Source of the DNA: Thermoproteota archaeon
GTDB lineage: Archaea; Korarchaeota; Korarchaeia; Korarchaeales; Korarchaeaceae
Direction of reading: 5' to 3'
Length of the DNA stretch: 64,000 bases
NCBI GenBank assembly: GCA_027491395.1
Contig: JAOZFI010000036.1
Span: forward strand, 94,772 to 158,771
This document shows positions 51,501 to 58,738 of this stretch, one piece after another (within the stretch, counting starts at the first letter, position 1; each line of letters begins with the position of its first letter). The notes under the pieces were generated by a model. That model searched no databases, had not been told where the DNA came from, and saw nothing but the letters and a program-made list of their open reading frames with translations. Made by a program: the position numbers and the translations under genes.

Positions 51501-51834
51501 TCTCCACAGCTTGGTCAACGAGGAGCGATGTGGGGAAAAGGAGGTAGGAGCGACCCCTTCCCCTCACGGCGAAGTAGTAGCTGGTAACGAGACCGAAAGC
51601 AGTCTTGCCAACCCCTGTGGGAGCTATCGCAGCGAAGCTGCGCCCAGCCAAGGCTCGCCGGGCCCACATCCTCTGAATTTCCCAAGGAGGAGAACTTAAA
51701 CATAATTTGAAGAATTTAACATAGTCTTTGAACTCGGAACCTACCTTAGAGATCTCATCTTCAACACAAGGAGACCTGTGATGGGTTTCCAAGTCACCTC
51801 CGGGACACAGACCCCTGAAAACCGCCGGTATCAT
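48532..51834 (-). CDS. rgy: Reverse gyrase
   Basis: 1100 residues. Introduces positive supercoils into DNA and is found in hyperthermophiles. N-terminal SF2 helicase-like half: Walker A APTGVGKT (71-78) and LFVDDVD in place of DEAD. C-terminal topoisomerase IA half: FIVESPNKARTIARFFG, a zinc finger CLDCG...CPRCGS, and the active Tyr in GLITYHRTDS. The first zinc finger near the N-terminus is degenerate (CPGG and PCVED instead of CPxCGG and PCxxC). ATG 51834 follows CGGTGAG; the GTG at 51843 is also in frame. Overlaps the 967-aa gene by 20 bp. Confidence 0.96.
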   Translation of the reverse strand: MIPAVFRGLCPGGDLETHHRSPCVEDEISKVGSEFKDYVKFFKLCLSSPPWEIQRMWARRALAGRSFAAIAPTGVGKTAFGLVTSYYFAVRGRGRSYLLFPTSLLVDQAVEILTKYKRSAGEPLKILAYRSGMRSKQRREFLEKLESGDFDVLVTTSQYLAKNHEKIRGTVGQFSFLFVDDVDSFLKNSRNVDRVLTLMGFTEVDMRAALAGKEVTRNTGSVLIVSTATGKPGPRAILFRRLLGFDVGVLRQELLRNIADLYARKRNQLKGFLKFMGGGFLLFIPRMELADEAKALAEDAGYEVEVLHGYDEKVVDAFKSGELDGLIGAAKPYGVLVRGVDLPQRIRYVVFYGVPRFEMTLRDVDEMSDRAVVAMLSALAKGLDPQTKRFAMRLRRRPMEKDILRARELLKELLSSESRLRELAGTGDITVILEEGKVIIPDVRTYIQGSGRSSRLYPGGMTRGASLVWDTDPLLSSFIKRASAYDIELSPLEEVNLETLRREINESRERYSSLKTGFEMAGLLKTALFIVESPNKARTIARFFGKPGRRVINGVVAYEVTTGDYVLTIMASGGHVVDLSTQGGYHGVLIEEGERRTYIPIYASIKRCLDCGYQFTDGERCPRCGSTNLRDSRNNIVSMRRLGFEASRVIIGTDPDTEGEKIAWDIYQLIKDAVEEIYRAEFHEVTKRAILEALRGLSETNESRVKAQVVRRIEDRWIGFELSYEVQRKFNRRNLSAGRAQTPTLGWIIDRYEEHKKKKDLTVVSGEGIFIRVEGRIGSPGIVEAQISSIKLEESAVKPPPPFTTDEMIREASRVLKLGAKRVMEIAQSLFEAGLITYHRTDSVRVSDAGLRVAAEVLGDDFVPRRWGEGGAHECIRPTKPLSAKELLDYIREGLIVAPEGFSKDHVRLYDLIFRRFMASQTKESIVVKQRYKLVLNGDEVTDERVVDVRGGWALIYPFLYRKEAPLSVGTVRVEIKHLQVPSVPLYTQGDVVALMKEKGIGRPSTYATIIDKLLQRKYALEKNNKLIPTRLGVQVYNFLTSEYPDLISEERTRVLEEKMTAVEEGRADYQELIDELYHEIQEKVVRKRIGGEGFTPPAK

Positions 51835-51889
51835 TCCACTCACCGCGCATTACACAGACAATATCTCGATCCAACATGCAGTCTGGAGG

Positions 51890-51898
51890 CTTTATATC
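51890..51898. promoter_or_regulatory. Shared TATA-like box for reverse gyrase and the NifX-like gene
   Basis: CTTTATATC lies 28-34 nt before ATG 51928 on the plus strand and, read on the other strand, would start the reverse gyrase mRNA near 51868 with a 34-nt leader ending in CGGTGAG. One symmetric box may thus serve both directions. Confidence 0.45.
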
Positions 51899-51927
51899 AT
51901 TGGGTGAAGGAAAGATACAGGATCGAA

Positions 51928-52299
51928 ATGACCCGGCTAGTTGTCCCTATCGAGGAGACAGACGGAAATGTGAAGTTCAACCGCATATCAAGGGGCTTCA
52001 GCTTGGCTAAAGGGCTGATGATCATAGACCTGAGTGATTTCGGTGTCGTTATGGACGCCTTCTCCCTAGAGGTGGGTCATGTTCAAGGGGAGACCATGCT
52101 AGACATACTCGTGGGGCTAGAGGCGGACATCGTATTGAGCGAGGACATAGAACCGGAACTTAGTGAGCTCCTGCTGAGCAACAACGTAAAGGTGGCGCTG
52201 ACTAAGTCAAAATATGTCAAAGATGCCCTGAGGGACCTCCTCGCGGGAAAGACCTTCGTCATGCCCGGAAAGGAAATGCCCATAAAGTATGCCAACTAA
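51928..52299 (+). CDS. Dinitrogenase Fe-Mo cofactor biosynthesis (NifX)-like small protein
   Basis: 123 residues from ATG 51928. The pattern RLVVPIEETDGNVKFNRISRGFSLAKGLMIIDLSDFG, VGLEADIVLSEDI and SNNVKVAL resembles the NifX/NifB C-terminal domain fold, widespread in archaea without nitrogenase, where the role is unknown. Cys ligands expected in NifB are absent. The longer frame to 51778 lies over the reverse gyrase start and is not used. It is divergent from reverse gyrase and overlaps the AbrB-like gene by 11 bp. Confidence 0.5.
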   Translation: MTRLVVPIEETDGNVKFNRISRGFSLAKGLMIIDLSDFGVVMDAFSLEVGHVQGETMLDILVGLEADIVLSEDIEPELSELLLSNNVKVALTKSKYVKDALRDLLAGKTFVMPGKEMPIKYAN

Positions 52300-52513
52300 T
52301 TATGTTATGCCCTATGTGAAGCTGAGGGTAAAGAGGTGGGAAAGAAACGGGAGGAGGTACCTAAGCTACCAAGTAACTGCTCCCAAATCCTTGGTAGAGG
52401 AACTCGGTTGGGAGAAGGGTGACACCTTATACGTATACGTTAGGAATGGGGAACTGGTTTACAGACACAGAGAAAGACCCAAAAGGGGAAAACAGACCAG
52501 ACTGGAACTATAA
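52289..52513 (+). CDS. AbrB/SpoVT-type DNA-binding protein
   Basis: 74 residues with the swapped-hairpin AbrB pattern: VKLRVKRWERNGRRYLSYQVTAPKSLVEELGWEKGDTLYVYVRNGELVY. Such proteins bind DNA as dimers and are often antitoxins or chromosomal regulators. The ATG at 52289 overlaps the previous gene; ATG 52307 is an alternative, six codons in. No SD is visible for either. Its tail is very basic (KRGKQTRLEL). Its stop is immediately followed by the convergent methyltransferase stop. Confidence 0.72.
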   Translation: MPTNYVMPYVKLRVKRWERNGRRYLSYQVTAPKSLVEELGWEKGDTLYVYVRNGELVYRHRERPKRGKQTRLEL

Positions 52514-53677
52514 TCACTCAACTCTCAAGAGGAGGCCCTTGAGGTATCCCGTCCAGGGATGCATGGGATCTATCGGGTGATCGGGCGAAGCACCCCTCTC
52601 ACCAAGGATCATGATCTCCCGATTGGAGAGGGTAGCTGCTCTGATCACGATCTTTTTGAATTCCTCCTTGGTGATGAATTGGCTGCAGCTGCTTGTGAAC
52701 ATGAGGCCACCACTCACCACCCTCTCCATAGCGGTGGCATTGACTGCTGTGTAGGTCTTCCTAGCTCTGGAGACCATGTCCCTGCTTGGAGCTAGGGCAG
52801 GCGGATCCACGATAACCAGATCGTAGACTGAGGAATCTCCCTCCAGAAACTCCTTTACCCTCGATTGAACGGCCACTAACTCGATCGAGTTGAGCCTCGC
52901 ATTAGACCTCATTTCCGTGACGGCGTACTCCGATTCATCGACAGCAACGACCTCGGCGCCGGAGAGAGCGGCGTGAATCGCGAAACCGCCTGTGTAGCTG
53001 TAGAGATCTAGGACCCTGTCACCGGGACCAGCAAGGTAGCCAACTTCAATCCTGTTCAGCCTCTGATCTATGAAGAAGCCCGTTTTCTGGCCCTTGATCG
53101 TGTCCACGTGAAAGAGAGCTCCACCCTCCCTCACTACAGCTCTCGTTTTACCGCCTGAAAGGACCCTCCTCTCCGAAGGCAGTCCGACTTCCCTTCTCGG
53201 CCTACTGTCGTTCTTAAGAACTATGGAACTAGGCCTGAATAGGTCCCCCACCATGGCCGAGATCTCCTCCACACGCTTATCCATTCCGATGGAGGTGGAG
53301 GAGATGACGACGACATCATCGTATACGTCAATTATCAGCCCCGGGAGGGCATCAGCCTCACTATGCACCCATCGAAAGAAATTGTCCAGCTTGAGTTTCT
53401 CCCTCAACCTCAAGGCCTCCTCTAACCTACGATAAAGCAGAGAAAAGGGATCCTCCAGCTCTGTGGAGAGGACCCTCACTGCCATAGCCCCTATTCCCTC
53501 GAAGAATCCCAAACCCAGCGTATCTCCTTTCTCATCCTTTATTACGACTAAGTCTCCCTTCTCCACGGGTCCCCTTAGGGAGACGAGCCACTTGACGTAG
53601 ATATTCCGCTGCCCCTTCCTCAGCCTAGATGCCCCTTCCTCAGCGAGCACGGCTTCCCCAACGGGGCTCCAGATCAA
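52514..53677 (-). CDS. RlmI-like rRNA (cytosine-C5) methyltransferase with PUA domain
   Basis: 387 residues: an N-terminal PUA domain (about 1-75, GPVEKGDLVVIKDEKGDTLGLGFFEG), a central domain with FFIDQRLNR, then the SAM fold with VLDLYSYTGGFAIHAALSGAEVVAVDES and catalytic-region VDPPALAPS and SSCSQF. These are features of RlmI/YccW enzymes that make m5C1962 in 23S rRNA. The TTG start at 53677 has a GGAGG site about 12-16 nt upstream. Next to the peptidase gene on the same strand, 8 bp apart. Confidence 0.88.
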   Translation of the reverse strand: MIWSPVGEAVLAEEGASRLRKGQRNIYVKWLVSLRGPVEKGDLVVIKDEKGDTLGLGFFEGIGAMAVRVLSTELEDPFSLLYRRLEEALRLREKLKLDNFFRWVHSEADALPGLIIDVYDDVVVISSTSIGMDKRVEEISAMVGDLFRPSSIVLKNDSRPRREVGLPSERRVLSGGKTRAVVREGGALFHVDTIKGQKTGFFIDQRLNRIEVGYLAGPGDRVLDLYSYTGGFAIHAALSGAEVVAVDESEYAVTEMRSNARLNSIELVAVQSRVKEFLEGDSSVYDLVIVDPPALAPSRDMVSRARKTYTAVNATAMERVVSGGLMFTSSCSQFITKEEFKKIVIRAATLSNREIMILGERGASPDHPIDPMHPWTGYLKGLLLRVE

Positions 53678-53685
53678 AGGCCATT

Positions 53686-54813
53686 CTACCTCCTAAGGTA
53701 GTCCGGATCCTTGGAGAGCTTTTCGGTGAGGGGAATGCCTCTGTTCCTCCCGACCACCACGGTGTCTTCTATTCTTATGCCTCCCCATCCCCTAATGTAG
53801 ATTCCTGGCTCATCAGTCACGGTCATCCCTTCTTGGAGCTTTCCTCCTCTCCCCACTAAGAGTCTGAAGAACTCGTGGATGTCGATGCCGATCCCATGCC
53901 CCAGAGAGTGAACGAAGTACTCTAAAAGGCCCGATTCCTTCAATACCTTCCTAGCCTCTATATCCGGTCTCTCCATGGGAACTCCGTCCCTTATGAAATC
54001 CAATGCTCTCAACTGTGCGTTGAGAACGGCCTCGTACTTGTCTAAAAAGCCTTCCGGCGGGCTTCCGATGTAGAATGTACGAGTCATATCGCTGCAGTAC
54101 CCCATGTATCTGGAGCCGAAGTCGATGAGCAATATCTCCCCCTCGCTGATTCTCCTCTCAGTGTTAACGTGATGAGCGTTGAATGAGTTTGCCCCACTCG
54201 CCACTATCGTCGGGAAGCTGGGTCCCTCAGCCCCCAATTCCCTCATCTTGAACTCGAGCAGGTTAGCTATCTCCCTCTCAGTCATCCCAACCCTTATCTC
54301 CAGAGATTCGAAGGCCCTAATCGCTATCGACGCGCTCTCCTTCATGAGTCCCAGCTCATACTCGCTCTTGATGATCCTCATCCTCTTAAGCTGATCATCC
54401 AAGCTCACTATGGCGGCGCTCTTCTTCCCCCTCTTGAACCTCTTCCTCACTTTCTCCACCTGCTCCTGAGACGACAGGAAGTCTACAGCTACCCTCCGAG
54501 CATCTCCGTGCCTCTCCGCTACCAGATCGTAGACGCTGGGGTTAATCACTTCCTTACCACTGATCCCATAGAACGGCTTCTGAACCTCCACGTGATAAGG
54601 CGTTTTCTCCCGGGCGATCTCGTCCCCGAAAGCGTATCTCGCGACCAAGTAGGGATCATTGTCTAGGGGAACGACGAGCATCTGGGCTTCGGCCGTCCCT
54701 GCTAAGTATAGCATGTTGCTTGGGGAGTTCACGAGGGAGAGGTCTATGCCCCTCCTTCCCATCCACCTCTTCAGCCTGCGGATCCTAGAGTCCAACTCAC
54801 TCCTTGGATACAT
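53686..54813 (-). CDS. M24 Xaa-Pro dipeptidase/aminopeptidase
   Basis: 375 residues. Cleaves Xaa-Pro bonds in peptides using two metal ions. The pita-bread domain shows the metal ligands Asp in DFGSRYMGYCSDMT (two Asp), His in HGIGIDIHE, Glu in DEPGIYI and Glu in GIRIEDTVVV. The N-terminal domain is the dimerisation creatinase-N fold. ATG 54813 follows GGGTGACC and has an AACTTTATCCC box further upstream. Probably used in peptide catabolism together with the ferredoxin-linked enzymes of the organism (inference). Confidence 0.9.
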   Translation of the reverse strand: MYPRSELDSRIRRLKRWMGRRGIDLSLVNSPSNMLYLAGTAEAQMLVVPLDNDPYLVARYAFGDEIAREKTPYHVEVQKPFYGISGKEVINPSVYDLVAERHGDARRVAVDFLSSQEQVEKVRKRFKRGKKSAAIVSLDDQLKRMRIIKSEYELGLMKESASIAIRAFESLEIRVGMTEREIANLLEFKMRELGAEGPSFPTIVASGANSFNAHHVNTERRISEGEILLIDFGSRYMGYCSDMTRTFYIGSPPEGFLDKYEAVLNAQLRALDFIRDGVPMERPDIEARKVLKESGLLEYFVHSLGHGIGIDIHEFFRLLVGRGGKLQEGMTVTDEPGIYIRGWGGIRIEDTVVVGRNRGIPLTEKLSKDPDYLRR

Positions 54814-54870
54814 CGCGGGTCACCCAAATGCCGGCATGATAGGCGGGCCAGAGGGGATAAAGTTGAGTCG

Positions 54871-56334
54871 TTAGATGTTTACGGGCTCCCCGACTTCTGG
54901 CAGTAATATCCTATCTCTCATGCCCTTAGGCACGTATAGGTCGAATAGATCCGGGTGCTCGGTGTGAATGGGGACGATCCTGGTGGGATTAACCCTTTCT
55001 AGGGCATCAGCTATCTGCTTCGGGGACAGGTGCCCGGACACGTGGATTCGATAGTAACGGTGAACCCCGTATATCAGGAGCCAGTTCATGAGTCGGTCCA
55101 TTGAGAGGGCGCTCTCCTCACTGAAGGGCTCGGATCTACTCATCACGAAGTCTATGCGAGGTTTCACACCTAGGGGAATCTCGTACAGGAACCTCGTGGC
55201 ATTACTGGTGATCACGAAGTAAGAGTTCTCGTCTTTGAGGATCTCTCCCCTTAGATCACCCCATATTACGGACCCGGATCCTTTCTTATCCTCTACCCTT
55301 TCGATGAATTCCACGAGGGGTTTGGGCTCCCTCGCCCCTAACTTCACCTCCTCCCCCCCTTTCCTCCTCTTCCTCCTCCACAATAAGTAATCTCCAGGCG
55401 AGGGAAGGCCGCTAATCCCCGCACCGCTTAATGCTTCTGCCATGAAACCGATCCTCTCATCGACTACTAGTTCCCTGCCCATCCTCTCAGCCACCTTGCA
55501 CACGGTCCTGACCCTGTCAACATCCGTGGGCGAGACCTCCACAAGCACGAGTCGGGAGCTGTCCTCTAGGATCTCCATCATCCTCTCCCCCACTTCCCTC
55601 TCGGAAGAGACCTCGAAGTTCACCCTCTTGGGCGGCTCCCGCTTCCATCTGTACCAGATCCTATTTTCCAATACCTTGACCAAAGAGGCCTCAGGGTCGT
55701 TCTCGGGCGCCACCTTGGTGGCCTCCATGAGAAGCAGATCAACTCCCTCCTCCGCTAACATATCTAGAAAATCTAGGGTCATATCACTCCTAGGGCCGTG
55801 CATCCTAAGATCTCCTGTGTAGGCCACCTTCTTCGAGCAGCATTCGATCAGGAATCCGTATGCCCCTGGTACGGAGTGATCTACGTGAATGGGGAGGACC
55901 TTCAGGTCCTCCATGTCCAGTACATCCCCTGTCTTGAAGGTGTGCATCTCGAACTCCTCAAGGGCCGACAGGTCCTTGAACCCCATGGACCTGTACGCTT
56001 CCAATATCACTTTACTGGCCTCTCCCAAGTGGACGGCTATCTCCCTGTGTACTAAGGGGAGGTACCCCCAGTGATCTAGATGAGCGTGACTTATGAGTAG
56101 TCCAGTGATGTCGTAGCCCTCCATCCTCCACTCGGGTCCCTGAGAGGGGGGAAGGAGGCCGGTCTTGAAGTAGTCCTCCGGGAACATTGGGGACATGAAG
56201 GGATGCTGGAAGAATGCTTCCTCGCGTGAGAAACTCTTTCCGAAATCGAGCATGATTGCTAGCCTGTCGGGAGAGGACACCAGCACCTTATTGCCTCCGA
56301 TCTCCCCGATACCACCGAATATCCTGACTTCCAC
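54871..56334 (-). CDS. Metallo-beta-lactamase/beta-CASP RNase (RNase J-type)
   Basis: 487 residues. The metal motif is SHAHLDHWG, with His in IHVDHSVPGA, Asp in TGDLRMHG, and the beta-CASP His in IHVSGHLSPKQ and PIHTEHPD. These mark RNase J/CPSF-type nucleases that process or degrade RNA, some as 5'-3' exonucleases. No KH domain (as in archaeal CPSF1) is visible at the N-terminus, so RNase J type is preferred. GTG 56334 is 28 nt from an AT-rich box and probably leaderless. Confidence 0.85.
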   Translation of the reverse strand: MEVRIFGGIGEIGGNKVLVSSPDRLAIMLDFGKSFSREEAFFQHPFMSPMFPEDYFKTGLLPPSQGPEWRMEGYDITGLLISHAHLDHWGYLPLVHREIAVHLGEASKVILEAYRSMGFKDLSALEEFEMHTFKTGDVLDMEDLKVLPIHVDHSVPGAYGFLIECCSKKVAYTGDLRMHGPRSDMTLDFLDMLAEEGVDLLLMEATKVAPENDPEASLVKVLENRIWYRWKREPPKRVNFEVSSEREVGERMMEILEDSSRLVLVEVSPTDVDRVRTVCKVAERMGRELVVDERIGFMAEALSGAGISGLPSPGDYLLWRRKRRKGGEEVKLGAREPKPLVEFIERVEDKKGSGSVIWGDLRGEILKDENSYFVITSNATRFLYEIPLGVKPRIDFVMSRSEPFSEESALSMDRLMNWLLIYGVHRYYRIHVSGHLSPKQIADALERVNPTRIVPIHTEHPDLFDLYVPKGMRDRILLPEVGEPVNI

Positions 56335-56385
56335 AGGTCGACTGCCGTGGTTACCTTTATCAATTTTTTATGAGGGGGGCGCCGG

Positions 56386-56625
56386 GTGATCACCTTGGCC
56401 GTAGTGCAAGTGGACTTCCATGTGATACTCAATATAGATGAGGCCAAGTGTATTGGATGCGGCATCTGCGTGGATGTCTGTCCCTCCAACATATGGCACC
56501 TCAACGAGAACAAGAAGGCCTATCCAAGGGAGGACTACGAACCAGACTGCTTCATATGCCATGCCTGCGCTGTATCATGCCCAGTGGGAGCAATAGTCGT
56601 TCAGGAGGAGGTATGGGAGAAGTAG
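56386..56625 (+). CDS. Two-[4Fe-4S] ferredoxin-like protein
   Basis: 79 residues with two clusters: CIGCGICVDVCP and CFICHACAVSCP. Each is the CxxCxxCxxxC(P) pattern for [4Fe-4S]. It carries electrons at low potential, probably for oxidoreductases or the acyl-CoA pathways. The start is uncertain: GTG 56386, TTG 56395 and GTG 56404 are all open; GGGTGATC lies at 56384-56391. The clusters begin 22 residues in. Divergent from the RNase J-type gene. Confidence 0.9.
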   Translation: MITLAVVQVDFHVILNIDEAKCIGCGICVDVCPSNIWHLNENKKAYPREDYEPDCFICHACAVSCPVGAIVVQEEVWEK

Positions 56626-56633
56626 TCAAGCGA

Positions 56634-57347
56634 TTATACAACCCATCTATACTCTTCTATCCTACCTTCGGTCCTCCTGAATAGGAGGAGGGTCCAATTT
56701 TCCATTTCCTTCCAGTTCCCATCATCTAAAGGCTCCGATGCTAGAATGACGATCCTCTCCCCCTTCTTCACGTAGAGGTTGAAGTAATCTGGCCTCTCCT
56801 TGGCACCCTTTAGCGCGTAGAGCTCATCAGCACTCACCATCAGGAAGGTCATGGATGACAGACCCTCCCAGAACTTCTCTCTTATCTCCCTCACGCCCTC
56901 CACCAACTTAGAGGGATCGACACCGTTGCGGGTCAGCCTTAACATCATAGCCTCGCTGTCCGTCTTACCTAGAGCGTCTCCCCCCTCTATCCCCCTGACT
57001 GATCCGTTATGGGCGAAGAACCATATCTTGTCCCCGACGACCACCGAGAAGGGGTGGGTGTTCTCGAAGCTGACTTCACCCACTGACGCGGCTCTCGCGT
57101 GCGCCAAAACGACATCCGCTCCGAAACGAGCGTAAAAGCCCCTCTTCCACATAGGGAAGGTCTCCCTCACGTAGAGGACGGGCCTACCCCTGGAGAAGGC
57201 GGCCAACCCCCATCCGTGAGGGTGGCCCATCCCGCTCTCCTTGGAGGACCTACCCCGGCTGGCCATGCGGGACACAGCTTCTAGGAAATCCTCAACCTCG
57301 TAGCCCTTCATCGGCTCCAGAGACATGAAGGCGGCCATTCTGCACAT
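56634..57347 (-). CDS. Class II glutamine amidotransferase (YafJ-type)
   Basis: 237 residues from ATG 57347, so that the nucleophile is Cys2 (MCRMAAF), which must be exposed by Met removal. Later signatures are GHPHGWGLAAFSRG, LAHARAASVGEVSFENTHPF and FFAHNGSV. This is the small Ntn amidotransferase family without a fused synthase domain; its ammonia acceptor is unknown. The track frame begins 18 codons earlier but lacks the Cys2 start. The TATA-like CTTTTTATACTA box (about 57376-57387) gives a start just upstream. Confidence 0.85.
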   Translation of the reverse strand: MCRMAAFMSLEPMKGYEVEDFLEAVSRMASRGRSSKESGMGHPHGWGLAAFSRGRPVLYVRETFPMWKRGFYARFGADVVLAHARAASVGEVSFENTHPFSVVVGDKIWFFAHNGSVRGIEGGDALGKTDSEAMMLRLTRNGVDPSKLVEGVREIREKFWEGLSSMTFLMVSADELYALKGAKERPDYFNLYVKKGERIVILASEPLDDGNWKEMENWTLLLFRRTEGRIEEYRWVV

Positions 57348-57375
57348 GCTAATCCAACTGGAGGAGCGAGCCAAC

Positions 57376-57388
57376 CTTTTTATACTAT
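57376..57388. promoter_or_regulatory. Bidirectional TATA box, amidotransferase and tRNA-Asn
   Basis: CTTTTTATACTATT is centred about 35 nt before ATG 57347 on the minus strand, giving a leader of about 9 nt. On the plus strand it lies about 39 nt upstream of the tRNA-Asn 5' end, predicting a start near 57408. The same element therefore probably serves a protein gene and a tRNA gene. Confidence 0.5.
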
Positions 57389-57420
57389 TTCCAAGTTCCA
57401 TGTCGTGGCCCGTCGCTAGG

Positions 57421-57497
57421 GGCGGGGTAGCTTAGCCAGGTAGAGCGCCCGGCTGTTAACCGGGAGGTCGTGGGTTCGAATCCCACCCCCGCCGCCA
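57421..57497 (+). tRNA. tRNA-Asn (GTT) with encoded CCA
   Basis: Acceptor GGCGGGG/CCCCGCC, U8, D arm GCTT...GAGC, anticodon stem CCCGG/CCGGG with loop CTGTTAA (anticodon GTT), variable loop AGGTC, T arm GTGGG-TTCGAAT-CCCAC, discriminator G73 and CCA encoded at 57495-57497. There is no intron. It sits between the amidotransferase promoter and the nicotinate phosphoribosyltransferase gene. Confidence 0.97.
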
Positions 57498-57528
57498 TCT
57501 CGATTTTAAGCTCATCCGCGCCCCTTCC

Positions 57529-58734
57529 ATGGTGCCCCTAATGGGAAGGGAGGATGAGTTCTTCGTAGTGTCAGGGAGGGAGATCAAGGAGGGAAAGGTC
57601 ACCGACATCTACTTCCTCAGAACCATGAAGGTCCTCGGGGCCAAGGGACTGGCGGACAAACATGTTGTCATGGAGATAGCGGCCAGATCCCTGCCGAACG
57701 GCGTCCCTTGGGGAATACTGGCGGGAGTGGAGGAGGTGGCCAAGCTCCTAGAGGGCAGGAACTTAGATGTGCACGCTCTCCCCGACGGCAGCCTCTTGAG
57801 ACCTTGGATACCCATCATGAGGATAGAGGGACCCTACTCGGAGATAGGACCCTTGGAGACCTCGATACTCGGGTTCCTATGCAGCCTTTCCGGAGTAGCT
57901 ACGATGGCGGCTAGGGTGAAGTTCGCGGCCGGGGAGAAGCCAGTGGTCAACTTTGGGATAAGGAGACAGCATCCTGCCGTAAGTCTGGCGTATGAGAGGG
58001 CTAGCCTCATAGGCGGGCTTGACGGATCTTCCGGTATTCTGCTGGAGGAGATCGGTTTCAAACCTGTAGGTACAATGCCCCACGCCATGATAATACTCTT
58101 CGGGGATCAGGTTGCCGCTTGGAAATCATTTGATGAGGTCCTGCCGGATGAGGTGCCCAGAATAGCCTTGGTGGACACTTTCTACGATGAGAAGACCGAA
58201 GCGATAATGGCGGCGGAGGCACTGAAGGATAGGCTCGAGGGGGTCAGGCTCGACACCCCAAGCTCTAGGAGGGGAAGGATGTCCGACATAATCAAGGAGG
58301 TGAGATGGGAGCTGGATGTGAGGGGCTTCAAGCACGTGAAGATATTCGTCTCCGGGGGCCTGAACGAATATACTGTTAAAGAGTACTCTGAGGCGGGTGC
58401 CGATGCATTTGGAGTAGGCTCTCACATAATGGGAGCCAAACCAGTCGACTTCGGCATGGATATAGTGGAGGTTGAAGGGAAACCGAGGGCCAAGAGAGGG
58501 ATAAAGTCAGGGGCCAAAGATCTCTACATCTGCAAGGAGCATCTCATCTACAAATATGTACCGAAGGGATCCGAACCTCCAAAGTGTCCCGTCTGCGGTA
58601 ATGAGATGTCCTACGCCTACAGAAAGATACTGGATGGAGGGAGGCTGGTCTACAGGATAGAAGATCTCAAGACGATCAATGAGGCCACCAAGGACCTATT
58701 GAGAAAACTCAGGGATTTGGGAGAGGGCCTCTGA
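57529..58734 (+). CDS. Nicotinate phosphoribosyltransferase (archaeal type)
   Basis: 401 residues. Makes nicotinate mononucleotide for NAD salvage. The fold shows TDIYFLRTMKVL, FGIRRQHPA, DGSSGILLEEIGFKPVGTMPHA and ISGG-like FVSGGLNEY near the phosphate site; the catalytic His lies in the first half. A C-terminal zinc knuckle (CKEHLIYKYVPKGSEPPKCPVCG) is typical of archaeal versions. ATG 57529 or 57541 can start it; GATTTTAAG at 57502-57510 predicts a start near 57533, favouring a leaderless one. Confidence 0.87.
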   Translation: MVPLMGREDEFFVVSGREIKEGKVTDIYFLRTMKVLGAKGLADKHVVMEIAARSLPNGVPWGILAGVEEVAKLLEGRNLDVHALPDGSLLRPWIPIMRIEGPYSEIGPLETSILGFLCSLSGVATMAARVKFAAGEKPVVNFGIRRQHPAVSLAYERASLIGGLDGSSGILLEEIGFKPVGTMPHAMIILFGDQVAAWKSFDEVLPDEVPRIALVDTFYDEKTEAIMAAEALKDRLEGVRLDTPSSRRGRMSDIIKEVRWELDVRGFKHVKIFVSGGLNEYTVKEYSEAGADAFGVGSHIMGAKPVDFGMDIVEVEGKPRAKRGIKSGAKDLYICKEHLIYKYVPKGSEPPKCPVCGNEMSYAYRKILDGGRLVYRIEDLKTINEATKDLLRKLRDLGEGL

Positions 58735-58738
58735 TGGA

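Noticed and set aside
51778..51927. N-terminal extension of the NifX-like frame
   Set aside because: It lies over the reverse gyrase start and its promoter and has no family match.
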